Shown: positions 36,650 to 48,600 of the stretch, in pieces
How the letters are laid out: the number at the start of each line of letters is the position of its first letter
How positions within the stretch are numbered: position 1 is the stretch's first letter
From: Sesamum alatum
Lineage: Eukaryota; Streptophyta; Magnoliopsida; Lamiales; Pedaliaceae
NCBI GenBank assembly: GCA_034509735.1
Contig: JACGWO010000005.1
Span: 14,311,264 to 14,375,263 of the forward strand
Reading direction: 5' to 3'
DNA length: 64,000 bases
Translations under genes and position numbers: made by a program
Notes under the pieces: generated by a model
Told to the model about the DNA's origin: nothing
Seen by the model: only the letters and a program-made list of their open reading frames with translations
Database searches by the model: none

Positions 36650-37525
36650 GTTGGAATATGTAGCAGAAAGTCAATTTGGTTGGCTGTTTTGGGAACCATT
36701 CGCCAATCTTTGATCAAAAGTAATATTATGCCGATGAATGCAGTAAGGATTCATTAATGGTAAGAACAAGTCTTTTGTGCTTACTGCTAACACTGAACGG
36801 GATTATAATGTCACAACAAATGTCCAAAGACTAAATGGTTAAACCTGAGAGTTAGGTTGCACATAGGTTGGTAGCTATGAGACCAACTCTTGAGGGGTCG
36901 TTCCAAAATATTCTAAGTCGAGGACTCGAGATAGCCATCGAGTGTCCTACAAAGACTTGCACTAAGTATTGCAGCCGTGTTTCATCAGCAAGAGACGTAG
37001 GTTGTCTGTGAAATTTTAGTGGGGTGGTTGGCAAGGTAGTCGACTAACTGAACTGATTCGCGGGAATCATCATATGGAAGCCACGTGGGCTTGGTCGGTA
37101 TGACTAGAATTCCCGGACCCGTAGTAAGGGATTAGTCCTCGAACTTAAGGAATCATGGAAGTCACATGCATGTGAAGACTGTGTCTTAGACCTAGCGAAC
37201 GGTGATCGTATCATGAGGTATGGTCATCATAAGCTTCATCCAGCGCAGTTGGAGTATGTAGCAAGGATGGTGGATTCCAAGATAGAATCTGTCCCCTGTA
37301 AAGATTATGACAGCAAGATCTCCTATGCGCTATGAGATGGTTTAAACTCTTAAAGTCTATGGCCATAGCATTTGATCAAGTGGGAAAGGATTTTTTGCAT
37401 CGATCAAAAGAGTTAATCTTCTCTCGAGTTTGAAGCAAAGATGCCTAGTCAAGAATGGGAACCGACGACCAAGGTGGTTCCTCCTATTGGATGACCCTCG
37501 CCCACCAGAGTTGAAGCTGTCGATT
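36650..37525 (+). repeat. diverged, truncated copia LTR relic
   Basis: It starts TGTTGGAATATGTAGCAGAAAG, matching the start of the element A LTR read in sense. It shares islands with that LTR in the same order: GACTTGCACTAAG / GTTTCATC near 36955, GACTGATTCGCGGG(A)ATCATCATATGGAAGCC-type sequence near 37055, CTTGGTCGGTATGA near 37090, and GATGCCTAGTCAAGAATGGG near 37440. It is far more diverged than the A or B LTRs and its 3' part is missing. It ends where gypsy coding starts. Confidence 0.65.
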
Positions 37526-39303
37526 AAGAAACCCCCTACTCTTGAACTCAAACCTCTCCCATCTCATCTCAAGTATGTTTTTTAGGAAAAGAATCATCTT
37601 TATCAGTTATTGTATCTTCTGATTTGACAGGTCTTCAAGAGGAAAAATTGCAAAGGCTGTTGAAAGAACACATGGCGACAATTGGATGGAGCATTGCCGA
37701 CATCAAGGAATCAGTCCACTGACGTGCACACACAAAATTTTGATGGAGGAATGGCACAAGTCGAAGGCACAACCACAAAGAAGGTTGAATCTGAACATGT
37801 AAGAGGTAGTGAAAAAGGAAATCCTTAAATTGCTCACAGCAGGTATCTCTGGTTCTACGTGGGTAAGTCCTGTTCAATCTGTGCCTAAGAAAGGTGGAAT
37901 GACGGTGGTAACCAATGACAATAATGAACTCATTTCCACTCAGACGGTAACGGGTTGGAGGGTGTGTATCGATTATACGACGCTTAATGAGGCCACTAGG
38001 AAAGACCATTTCCCCCTTCCCTTTATTGATCAAATGGTTGAGAAACTTGCGGGGCATGAGTATTATTGTTCCTTAGATGGGTACTCCGGATACCACAGGT
38101 GGCTATCGCCCTTGAGGATCAAGAGAAAACCACATTAACCTGCACGTTCGGCATGTTTGCATTGAGGAGGATGCCGTTTGGATTGTGCAATGCACCAGCT
38201 ACCTTCCAACGTTGCATGATCTCTGTGTTTGGTGATTTCATTGTTCATTTTACGAAAGTTTTCATTGAAGATTTCTCTATTTATGAACCATCTTTTGATA
38301 CATGCTTGAATAACTTGGCAAAGGTTTTAAAAAGGCGTGAGGAGGAAAACCTTGTTTTAAATTGGGAGAAATGTCACTTCATGGTGAGAGAGGGCATAGT
38401 CCGAGAGCATAAAGTGTCGTCTAAAGAGATCAAAGTTGATAGAGCAAAAGTGAAACTAATTGAAAAACTACCAACCCAACAGTCTGTGAAAGATGTTAGA
38501 CGTTTCTTAGGTCATGTCGGCTTTTATAGATGATTCATTAAAGATTTTTCTAAAATAGCTGGACCTTTGACTCACATCTTGGTTAAAGATGTGCCTTTCG
38601 AGTTTGATGATGCGCGTGTGCATGCTTTTCGTGTGTTGAAGGAAAAACTCACCACTGCACCTATTGTATTTGCACCTATGTGGGATTTGCCATTTGAAAC
38701 CATGTGCGATGCTAGCAATGATACTTTAGGGGTTGTTTTGGGACAATTAGTAGAAAAGAAATTTCACACCATATATTATGCACGTGGAACTATGAATGAA
38801 GCTCAATGTAATTATGCTACCACAAAAAAAGAACTACTTGCAATGATATTTGCTATTGAGAAATTTTCGACCCTACTTGTTACTTTCCAATGTATTGTGT
38901 TCACTGATAGCTCAATCCTTAAATATTTTTTTATCTAAACATGATGCTAAGCCTAGGTTACTACAATGGATTTTATTATTACAGGAATTTGACTTAGAAA
39001 TAAAAGACCGAAAAAGCTTTGAAAACATAGTTGTCGATCATCTGTCTAGACTCGATAAGGGTTATGTGGAAAATATGCAAGATTTTCCCCTACGCGATGA
39101 ATTTCCTAATGAACAATTGCATGCTTATTACAAAGGGAGAGCCATGGTTTGCTGATTTTGCCAATTTTCTTGCAAGCAATGTCATACCCTCCCACTTGTC
39201 GTATCAACGAACAAAGAAATTCTTTTCAGATGTCTGATACTACTTGTGGGATGAGCCCCACATATACAAGCAATGTGGAGATGGGATGGTGACACGATGT
39301 GTG
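37526..39303 (+). pseudogene. Ty3/gypsy (Athila-like) pol relic
   Basis: Plus-strand translation runs in order through the RT: LELKPLPSHLKYVFLG, then IGWSIADIKGISP, then WVSPVQSVPKKGG, then RKDHFPLPFIDQMVEKLAGH, then RRMPFGLCNAPATFQRCM. RNase H (MCDASNDTLGVVLGQ; TTKKELLAMIFAIEKF) and the integrase approach (PWFADFANFLASNVIPSHL; YYLWDEP) follow. The RT active-site box reads FIEDFS, where a D-D pair is expected, so one catalytic Asp is replaced. Frameshifts lie near 38100 and 38900, and stops near 37800 and 38532. The wording of the motifs fits the Athila/Tat side of the gypsy family. LTR remnant C cuts it at 39303. Confidence 0.85.
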
Positions 39304-41277
39304 TGTTAGAATAGGTGACCATGTAAGCCAATTTTGGCAGGAATATGTAACCTATGTCTAGACAATTCTTTGGTATTTGATAAAAACATTTATGAATAAA
39401 GAAGTGAAAATTCATATGGCAATACTTTGTTTACGTTCACTTATCTGCATTTACGTTTCTGTTCACTACGCAAACAAAGCCCATGGACGGAGTAACGATT
39501 TCGGGGACTGGGACTACGCTTGGAGGTAGGTCCATAAAATCAGTCTCACCGAATCAGTCCGGAAATCTCCAAGTCAAGGAATCCCGAAAATGGGTACTGG
39601 GATTCCCTTTGAGACTTGCACTAAGCATTTGCTGTCGTATTTCATCGACGGGTGACGAAGGTCGTCTAAGCAGTGTTAGTGGGTCAGCATGCTAGGAAGC
39701 AGCTGACTGAGGTGACTCGCGGGAACCGTCTTACGGAGGACCTTGAGTATGGTCAGCAAGGTATGACGTGTATTCCCGGTTCCAACGGTACAGGCCAAGT
39801 CCTTTGACTTGAGGAACTGCTGAGTTTACCTGTGCGTCAGGTCTGTATCTTAGATATGGTGAGAGATTGCCAAAATACTCTTGAGTAGTCATAAGCCATG
39901 TCTAGTGCAGCTCGGGTGCACAAAGTGATAGTAGTTTCCAAGAAAGGATCTGTCTCATGTCAAAAGGTGTTGACAGTTGAGTCTCATATATGCTCTGTGT
40001 CTTGTCCCTGAAATCTGTGGCCACAGTGACTGAACAGAAGGGAAAAGGTTTCCCTTGCGGCGTTTAGTAAGGACAGACCGACACTTAGGTCCAAAATGGG
40101 TACCTGCATTTTCCGTGCCCTAGACCCTAAGTGATGAGACCGAAGACAGAAGGACAAGTGTACCGTTAGAGCCTAAATGTTCATCCCCGAATATTTCACC
40201 TAGTCTCTAGTGCCATGGACCGTTGCTAGATGGCCACCCATGGTAACGGACGGATTCTAGGAATCCGACCAAGTCTAGCTGAATGGTGAACCTAAAGAGT
40301 CACACACTATCCACACACACTTAGTATTTAATTTGGAATTAAATATTGGAGTAAAGGAATGATTAAATTAGATTTAATTGGGTCCCATATTTTCTTGGAG
40401 AAATTAATTCCTTCTATTTGATAGAGGGAATTAAATTAATAAATAGGATTTATTAAAAGGGTTGATTTAATGGGCTTAGAATAAATAATAATATTTATTT
40501 ATAATATTATATTTATTCTTTTAGCCTTTTGGAATATTTAATAGGATTTAAAATATTTCATTAAATTAAAATCAACGGTTGAGATGGAAGGCTAGGATTC
40601 GTTTGACTAGGTCAAACACTAGTTTGACTAGTCAAAATCCTAGTCAAATTAGGTTACTTAGAGTTTGAGTTTAAAGAGGATTAAACTCTTCCTCTATATA
40701 AACCTCTAGCTTCCAACATTTGTAAGATTGATGATTCTTGAAAAACACACACAAAACACACACTCTCTCCTCCCCTCTCTCGTCCGCCCCTCTCTCTCTC
40801 TCTCACCAAGAAAATATTATTTTCTTGTTCTTTTGTTCTTGGAACAATTGAACAAAGGATGATCGATCCCGTTAATTCATAACGCGTGGTTGGTCTATCC
40901 TCTCCAATATAATACTTGTTCGTTGCTAGACGACGTACAAGAATACGTGGGTGGATCGTGTGTCACGATTTGGAGGATCTCAAGAACGAGGTCTTGGTGC
41001 AAAACGGGGAACAACGCGAGTAGCAGTTGAAGACGAAAACGACAACGGGTAGGTCTCGTTTAAGATTTTCGTCCCTCTTTATTTTTCAACTCTATGGCCT
41101 CCATGATTTCTTTAATTATTTTATGATCATGAGATACACCGAACGCCCGGGAACCTCAAGGGCACACCCCTTGAGCGTGTTCTTTAAATTAAAAGCATGC
41201 CTTTTATTTTAATATATTTTTTTTACCGCGCTTCCGCATTCACGCAATTCCCGGGACGATCCACCGGATTTCTTTCA
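39304..41277 (+). repeat. LTR of remnant C
   Basis: It is 1974 bp and bounded by TG...CA. It shares the starting bases and several inner islands with the A/B LTR, but has its own middle part. A strong TATATAAA box lies at 40695-40702 with CT-rich and CA-rich DNA downstream, as expected around a transcription start. Confidence 0.75.
40695..40702 (+). promoter_or_regulatory. TATA box in LTR C
   Basis: TATATAAA in the context CCTCTATATAAACCTC, about 580 bp before the LTR end, is followed by CACACACAAAACACACACTCTCTCC-like pyrimidine-rich DNA. This is the best core-promoter match in the window. Activity is not known. Confidence 0.55.
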
Positions 41278-41278
41278 G

Positions 41279-41290
41279 TGGTATCAGAGC
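41279..41290 (+). promoter_or_regulatory. primer binding site (tRNA-iMet type), remnant C
   Basis: TGGTATCAGAGC starts one base after the LTR end TTTCA. It is the same copia-type site as in elements A and B, here on the plus strand. Confidence 0.9.
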
Positions 41291-41679
41291 CCGGTTCGGT
41301 GTATAGGCCTAGGGTTTATGTGCGTTATAAGCATGAAACGTGATATTGGCATGTTTTAAATTAAATCTTGATTGTTCTTGATTTTAAGCATGTCGGTTTT
41401 ATTGCTTTTGATTCGTGTGTATTTATGAATGTTGGTAATTTTCTATTTTTCTTGGGAAACGGGGTGGAAAATTGAACGAAAAACGAGAAACGACGCAGCC
41501 GGCCAGCCGGGAGGGCTGGCCGCGCGCAGCCGCACGCTGCCGGCAGGGCAGACGCGCGCAGGCAAGGGAGGCCTGCGCGCGCCCGCCCAGCCGGCCGCGC
41601 GGGGGCAGCGCGCAGCCAGGAAGGCTGCGCGCAGGGCAGCGCCTCCAGGCGCGCGCGCACGCAGACTTCTTCCCTAAAG
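41291..41679 (+). other. leader of remnant C with GC-rich block
   Basis: A leader of about 390 bp. Positions 41490-41665 are extremely GC-rich, with repeated GCGCGC, GGCCAGCC and GGCAGGGC units. This corresponds to the GC block in the leaders of A (10385-10495) and B (50915-51080). Open frames on both strands here result from composition and are not called. Confidence 0.65.
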
Positions 41680-42504
41680 TGGTATGGCCGAAAATGACCA
41701 CTGTTGGAGAGGTAAAAATCGGGCATACATGGCCTAGATGAGTCGACTTGTCTTTTTTGGTAAGAGATAAATCAATTCCAATCAAGCCTATCTCTTTTGG
41801 TATGATTAAATCATACCTTAAGAGATAGTAGGCTTGATTGATGAATTAGTGGGATTGATTGGGATGTATCTAGACATCTTTGGATGAACCTAGACATATT
41901 TCAATAATCACATTAATTTTGTATATATATGAGTATATACATTCATCAATGCAAGAGAATTCATAATCATCTTTTTCTAGGAAAAAAAGAATACACATCA
42001 CATTCTCTCCTAGAATTTTCAGCCCCCTCTCTACTTACATCCCCTTTGATTCTTCATTTGATCTTGGATCATTTGGAAGAACAAAGTTAGTTCAAGAAAA
42101 AGACACTAATACAATAGTGTTCTTGTTTCTTGAATAAATCCTCTAGATCCATTTTCTTCTAGCAAGGAAAACGTGCATTTCTTCCGGTGTTATGTGGATT
42201 ACCTCTAGAGAGTTCATACATTTGAACTTGGTGAGCATTTCCAGATAGGAACAACGCTAGTAGCCGTACAAGTGTTTAAACTACAAAGGTAATTTTGGTT
42301 TACGCTTTCGTAGTTTAATTTTCATATCTATGCAATATATGTGAAATATATGCTGACAATATTGTCACATCCTACATCGAACGCCCAGTTGAGTACCCAA
42401 GGGTACACCCCTTGGGATTTTGTGATCATTGTATTTAATTTATGCGATTAATCCCATTTTCACGCTTCAGCTCGTGCTCCCTGGTGGATCCGCTTGTCCC
42501 TTCA
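41680..42504 (+). repeat. 5'-truncated copia LTR
   Basis: It matches the 3' part of the A/B LTR read in sense: ATCAATTCCAATCAAGCC, TGGTATGATTAAATCATACC, GACATCTTTGGATGAACC, CATCTTTTTCTAGG and the terminal GGATCCGCTTGTCCCTTCA. About the first 1.4 kb of the LTR is absent. Confidence 0.75.
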
Positions 42505-43332
42505 TGCTTAAGCCAGATGCTTGTGTTGGAACAGGGCTTCTCTTATGTTGGAATGCCTGTTGACAATCAGGGCTTTTATAGAGGCAGGGCTTGAAATGCC
42601 TCAAATTTCAGGACCAAGTAGAGTGGGGGAAAATGTGCAACGGGCTAGTACAAATAGGGGTCGAGGAAGAGGTGGTCGAGACAGCGGAACTATTTCTATA
42701 ACATTGACTGGACAAAGTAGTCTACCTCAGCCACAAGCAAGGGTGTATGCCATCACCAGAGAACAAGCTCCTACTACACCTGAGGTCATTACTGGTTCCT
42801 TTTCTATTTGCAATTCTGGTGCGCATGTGTTAATTGATCCAGGATCTACTTGTTCATTTATATCATGACTTTGCATCACGTGTGCATGCTAGTATTGAAC
42901 CGTTGGAGCATGACTTATTTGTATCTATGCCTGCTGGTGGGGTTATACTTGTTAACACAGTAGTGAGATCTTGTCCAATAGTAGTGGATGATGTCACATT
43001 ATATGCATATTTGGTTGTGATAAACCTTAAGGGGTTTGATGTTATCCTAGGGATGGATTGGTTATGTAGTAATCATGCTTTGGTGGACTGTCAAACAAAA
43101 GAGGTGGCTGTAGAAATCAATGGGCAAATGAAGACGGTTATAGTGGGAGAAAGAAAAGTTATACCTAATTGTTTAATTTCTACTGTGACTTCATTTAACT
43201 TAATTAAAGGAGGGTGTGAAGCATATCTAGCTAGTGTATGTGATACTACGAAGGTCAATCCATGTGTGTCAGATGTTCCGGTAGTTACGGAATTTCCTGA
43301 TATTTTTCCCGAAGAATTACCTGGGTTACCAC
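42505..43332 (+). pseudogene. Ty3/gypsy gag-protease fragment
   Basis: The plus-strand frame 42521-42868 carries ARVYAITREQAP, then VITGSFSICNSGAHVLIDPG, a retropepsin-like site of the Del/Tekay chromovirus type. After a frameshift near 42860 the frame at 42834 continues with LVVINLKGFDVILGMDWL, then VVTEFPDIFPEELPGLP, the lead-in to the RT. It ends abruptly at the LTR of copia B, so the open frame reading on to 43496 is a chimera with LTR DNA. It is a different lineage from the Athila-like relic at 37526-39303. Confidence 0.82.
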
Positions 43333-45559
43333 TGAAGGACAAGCGGATCCATCCGGGAGCGCGAGCGGAAGCGAGAAAGCGAGAAAAAGTGCGTAAATTT
43401 AACTCTAATTTAAAATACGAATCCCAAGGGTTGTGCCCTTGGTTGCTCAACCGGGCGTTCGATGTAGGATGTGTAAATATTGTAAATGAATATTAAACAC
43501 ATAGGGCATAGATAAATATATATAATCAATCAAAGCGTAATAAACCGTTACCTTTGATTGTTTAGCGTATGCTCCCGGCTACTAACGTTGTTCCTTCTCC
43601 GGAATGCTCATGAAATCCAAATGTATGGATTCTCCAAAGGTGATCCACACCACACCGGAAGAAACACACGTTATTCTTGCTAGAAAAGAACGGGTTTAAG
43701 AAGGAATCGATTTAAGAGAAGAACACTATGAATTAGTGCTCTCTTAAACGTACTTTGTTCTTCTTCTTGATTCAAAATCAAGTGAAGAACACAAGTGTGA
43801 GAGAGGGAGAGAGGTCCGAGAGTTGAGAGAGAGGAGAGGGATTTTGCCTTCTCCTTTTCCTAGAAAAAGATGAATAATGAATCACTTATGCTTGGTGTTG
43901 TATATTCTAATATATATACATAATTAATGTGATTATTGGAATGTGTCTAGGTTCATCCAAGGATGTCTAGATTCATTCCAATCAATCACCATCAATTCTT
44001 CAATCAAGCCTACCAAAATTTATGGTATGATCAAATCATACCAAAAGGGAAGAGCTTGATTGGAGTTGATTTGTCTCTTTCCAAAAGAGACAAGTCAACA
44101 TATCACCTAGTATGAAACATGGCTGATTTTGCTTCCTCCAAGGGAGCATGTCGGCCATGTTTAATTAAGAGAAGAAGTCCAACTTCTTCCTATTCCAAAA
44201 TAGGAATTATTTCTCCTTTAGGGCATAATTTAACGGACCGGGTTTTATCGTAATCCAATTATGACGAACCCAACATTAAATCCAATTTAATGTCCATTTA
44301 AATTATTCTTGTTGATCTTTTAATCCAATTAAAAGATCCAACGTCTCAACGTCTCAACTTTCCATATTTAATCGAAAATCCAATTTACCGATTAAATGAA
44401 AGCCTGATACAATATCGGTTCGTCCATCCAATGGACTTACCCTTATGTAATCCAATTACTCATTTATCCTTCGAGATTGACTCCAAGTCGATCTCTCAAC
44501 CTCCTCGGTGATTTGTGTGTGTCCCTTTAGGTTCACCCTCAGCTAGACTTGGGCCTGTGTCCCACAAGGTCCCGTTACCATGGGTAGCCGTCTAGCAACG
44601 GTCCATGGCACTAGAGACTAGGTGAATTGGCGTGAACATTTAGGTGCCGATTTTGTACGGGTACGATCCTTCCGTCTACCGTCTCCCGGCCTGAGTCTAG
44701 GGTATGGAATTGGGTGTCGGTTCCCATGCTTGACTAGGCATCTATGCTTAATACTCAAGACCACGTATGCTTCATTGCGTCGACACAAGGAACCATTCCC
44801 TGTTCGACCAACCACTGTGGCTACAGCTTCATACAGCATGAACGTGTCTCCGAGCGCATAGGAGATACCTCTGTCACATACTGATAGGGGACGGATCCTC
44901 TTCTTGGAATCCACCGTCCTCGCTACACATTCCGACTGCACTGGACAAGGCTTATGATAATCATCTTACAAAATGATTACCTCTCGCCAGATCCAAGATA
45001 CAGCCATCATGTGCACGCGACTGCCATGATCCCTCAAGTCTGAGGATTACTCCCGTACTATCGGAACTGGGGAAAAACCAATCATACCGACCAAGCCTCC
45101 AAGGCTTCCATATGATGATCCCCGCGAGTCAGTCCAGTCGGCTCGACCCCAGTCGACCAACCCATCAAGATCGTGTAGGCGTCCCACGCCTGTCGCCGAT
45201 GAAGCACGGCACTCATCCAATGAACACGACTCTTGACGCAAGTCTCAATAGGACTCTCGATGCCCTGTCCCGAGGTCCTCGACTTGGAACGTTTCAGACC
45301 CAACTCTTAATTAGTTGGTTTCATGACCACCATCCAATGCGTGGCCCAACTGCACGAGTTGTTATCCATGGTCTGTGGGCTTTGTTGCGATATAAGTTAA
45401 ACACCGTTTTAACAAATGTGAAATGAGCACAACAAAGTAAGCACCAGAAGTGATAAATACTCATTTTATTCATCACATAATAATATTATATTTACATCGA
45501 GTTGTATAATAGGTTACAAATTGCCAAACTTATGGGCTTTCTGGTCACCTATTCTAATA
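43333..45559 (-). repeat. 3' LTR of copia element B
   Basis: It is 2227 bp and matches 51341-53565 and both A LTRs. Its inner end reads TTCTAATA where the others read TTCCAACA. In sense it therefore starts TATTAG rather than TGTTGG, and the terminal TG needed for integration has been lost. Confidence 0.9.
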
Positions 45560-45660
45560 ATCTCCCACTTGACCTAAAGCCAATCACCCATTGACCTCAA
45601 ACATCTTATTCAGATGGTGACTGTGGGCAACTTGCGACACGGGCTTAGCAAGTGGATCTG

Positions 45661-48600
45661 CTATGTTTTCTGCGGAGCTGACTCGGTCCAACCGAACGTC
45701 ACTCGTGCTATCCATCTCTCTAAGCAGATGGTAGCGTCTAAGAATATGTTTGGATCATGATGAGATCTCGGTTCCTTTGCTAGCGCTATCACCCCGTTGT
45801 TACCATAAAAGATAATTACAGGCTTAGCAATGCTAGGTACTACATCCAACCCTTGGATGTAGCTCATCAACCAACCACTCCTTAGCAGCTTCCAAAGCCG
45901 CTATGTATTCAAAACTCTATGGTGGAGTCCGCCGTGGTAGCCTGCTTGGAACCATTCCAAGTAACCATGCCACCATTTAGTCTAAATACAAAACCATACT
46001 GAGACTTGGCATCATCGTCATCCGACTGGAAGTTAGTGTCGCTATAGCCTTCTAGTATCAACTCTCCACCGCCGTAGATCAAGAACATGTCCTTAGTCCT
46101 TTTCAGGTACTTTAGGATAGTCTTGACTGCACTCCAGTGTGCCTCCCCGGCACACGATTGATATCGGCTACTTACGCTCAAAGCGAAAGCCACATCAGGT
46201 CTAGTGCACTGAACAACATACTGTATGCTACCTACGGCTGAAGCATAGGGGATGTCCAACATCCTTTTAAGCTCCTCATCAGTCTTACGAGACTGCTTCT
46301 TGGATAACTTAATTCCATGCCTCATAAGAAGGAATCCTCGTTTTGAGTTCTCCATCTTGAATCTCTTCAAGACTTTCTCAATGTACGAGGACTGGGCCAT
46401 TCCTAACATCCTTCTAGATCTATCCCTGTAGATGTTGATGCCAAGGATGTAGGATGCCTCGCCCATATCCTTCATGGAGAATTGCGTTGACACCAAGCTT
46501 TAGTGGTACCCAACATCTTAGCATCATTCCCAATGAGCAAGATGTCATCCGTAAAGCACCAGAAACGCAACTGAGCTCCCACTGATCTTCTTGTATACAC
46601 AAGGATCGGACTCGTTCTTGGTGAAATCATATCCCCGTATGACTTCATCAAAACGTATGTTCCAGCTTTGGGAAGCTTGTTTGAAGCCATAAATTGACCT
46701 TTGGAGACGGCAGACCTTCTGCTCTTCTCCAACAGTTGTGAAACCTTCCGGCTGATCCATATAGATCTCTTCCTCTACGAAACCATTGAGGAAGGCCGTT
46801 TTCACGTCCATCTGCCATATTTCGTAATCATACCATACTGCTATGGCAAGCAGTATCCGAATGCACTTGATCATTGCTACGGGCGAGTAGGTTTCCTCAA
46901 AATCGACCCCAGGTCGCTGAGTGTAACCTTTCACCACAAGCCTGGCTTTGAAGGTTGTAACCTCCCCGTCAGCTCCAAGCTTACGTTTGTAGACCCATTT
47001 ACACCCTACGGGTTTAACCCCTTTGGGTGGATCTACTAGGGTCCAAACCTTGTTTGTACCCATCGAGTCCATCTCGGATTTCATGGCCTCAAGCCACTTG
47101 TCCGAATCAATGTCCGACATTGCTTCTCCGTATGTCTTTGGATCATTATCCAACTGACCGGTCAAGCCCAGAAATCCATACCTATCAGGTGCATGGGATA
47201 CTCTGACCGACCTACGGAGGACTGGAACAATATCAGTGGGAACTACTGGCTCAGATGTCACTGTCGCCTCATGGGGTACCTCACTTGATTCCTCAAGGAG
47301 TACCTCATCCCGTCGACTATCCGATGGAAAACCTTTTTCTAAGAATACTGCGTTTCGCGAGACAAAAACCTTTTTCTCGGAGGGATCATAGAAATAATAC
47401 CCCGCAGTTTCTTTTGGATAGCCGATGAACCTGCATAAACTAGACCTCGAGTCCAATTTATCTCCCACTAATCTCTTGACATATGCGGGGCAACCCCACA
47501 CTTTCAAGTATTTGTAGGAGGCAGGCTTGCCATGCCATATCTCATATGGCGTCTGGGATACCTTTTTAGATGGCGCTAAGTTCAAAACTTTGGCCGCCGT
47601 CTCAAGGGCGTATCCCCAAAAGGAAAGGGGGAGTTCGGTAAAACTCATCATGGACTGGACCATGTCCAACAAGGTCTGATTCCCCTTTCAGACACACCAT
47701 TTAGCTGTGGTGTTCCAGGAGGGGTCCACTGAGAGAGAATCCCATTCTCTTTTAGATAATCAGTAAACTCATCACTCAAATACTCTCCACCTCAGTCCGA
47801 CCGAAGGGCTTTGATCTTTCGACCGGTTTGGTTCTCTACTTCAAGTCTGTATTCCTTAAACCTTCCAAAGGCTTCAGACTTGCACCTTATCAGGTAAACA
47901 TAACCATACTGTGAGTGATCATCGGTAAAGGTTATGAAGTACGAGTACCCACCTCTAGCCTGAGTATTTAGTGGACCACAGACATCTGTATGGATCAAAT
48001 CCAACAGACCACTGGCTAGCGTACTTTGTCCAACAAAGGGTTTGTTGGTCATCTTTCCCTTTAGACAGGATTCGCAGGTCGGTAGGTTGTCCAAATCGTC
48101 TATTTCTAGACTCTTTGAGTCCACTGACCTTCTTATCCTATCTTTAGAGATATGACCTAACCTCGCATGCCATATCTGTGCGTTATTATGATCATCATGT
48201 TTTCGTTTGTGTTCTGAAGTCATAATCCAATTAGACTGTTGAAGTATGTACAGACCGTTGACCAATGTACCAAGCAAATGAGAAATACCATCTTTGATAA
48301 TGAAAAAATCGTTTTTATTGATGGTAAATTCATATCCCTCCTTATCAAGGACTGGGATGGAAATAATGTTTTTAATCATGCTAGGTACATAAAAACAGTC
48401 GTTCAGTACAATCCTAACATGACTACTAATGGCTAACTCTAGTGATCCTACGGCCTCCGCAGCAACAGCCTTGCTATCGCCTAGCCTCAGGATCATCTCA
48501 TCCTTGGTTAGCCTTCTGCTTCTTTGCAGTGCCTGCAAATCATTGCAGATGTGAGCACCACACCCGGTATCCAATTCCTATGAATCAGAATTAGTAATCA

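Larger units (their letters stand above)
39304..42504 (+). mobile_element. chimeric copia remnant C (LTR, leader, truncated LTR)
   Basis: A plus-strand LTR (39304-41277) is followed by a primer site and a leader, then directly by the 3' half of a second, related LTR (about 41680-42504), with no gag or pol between. The first LTR starts TGTTAGAATAGGTGACC and ends TTTCTTTCA. The second ends GATCCGCTTGTCCCTTCA. The two LTRs are different variants of the family found in A and B. Flanks GTGTG and TGCTT do not match. The layout is best explained by unequal or illegitimate recombination. Confidence 0.75.

Noticed and set aside
41361..41785. Four overlapping Ala/Arg/Pro-rich frames on both strands
   Set aside because: They come from the GC-rich block in the leader of remnant C and change completely in elements A and B.
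42834..43496. 220-codon frame as a single gene
   Set aside because: Its last third (from 43333) is LTR DNA of copia B; it is a fusion created by insertion.
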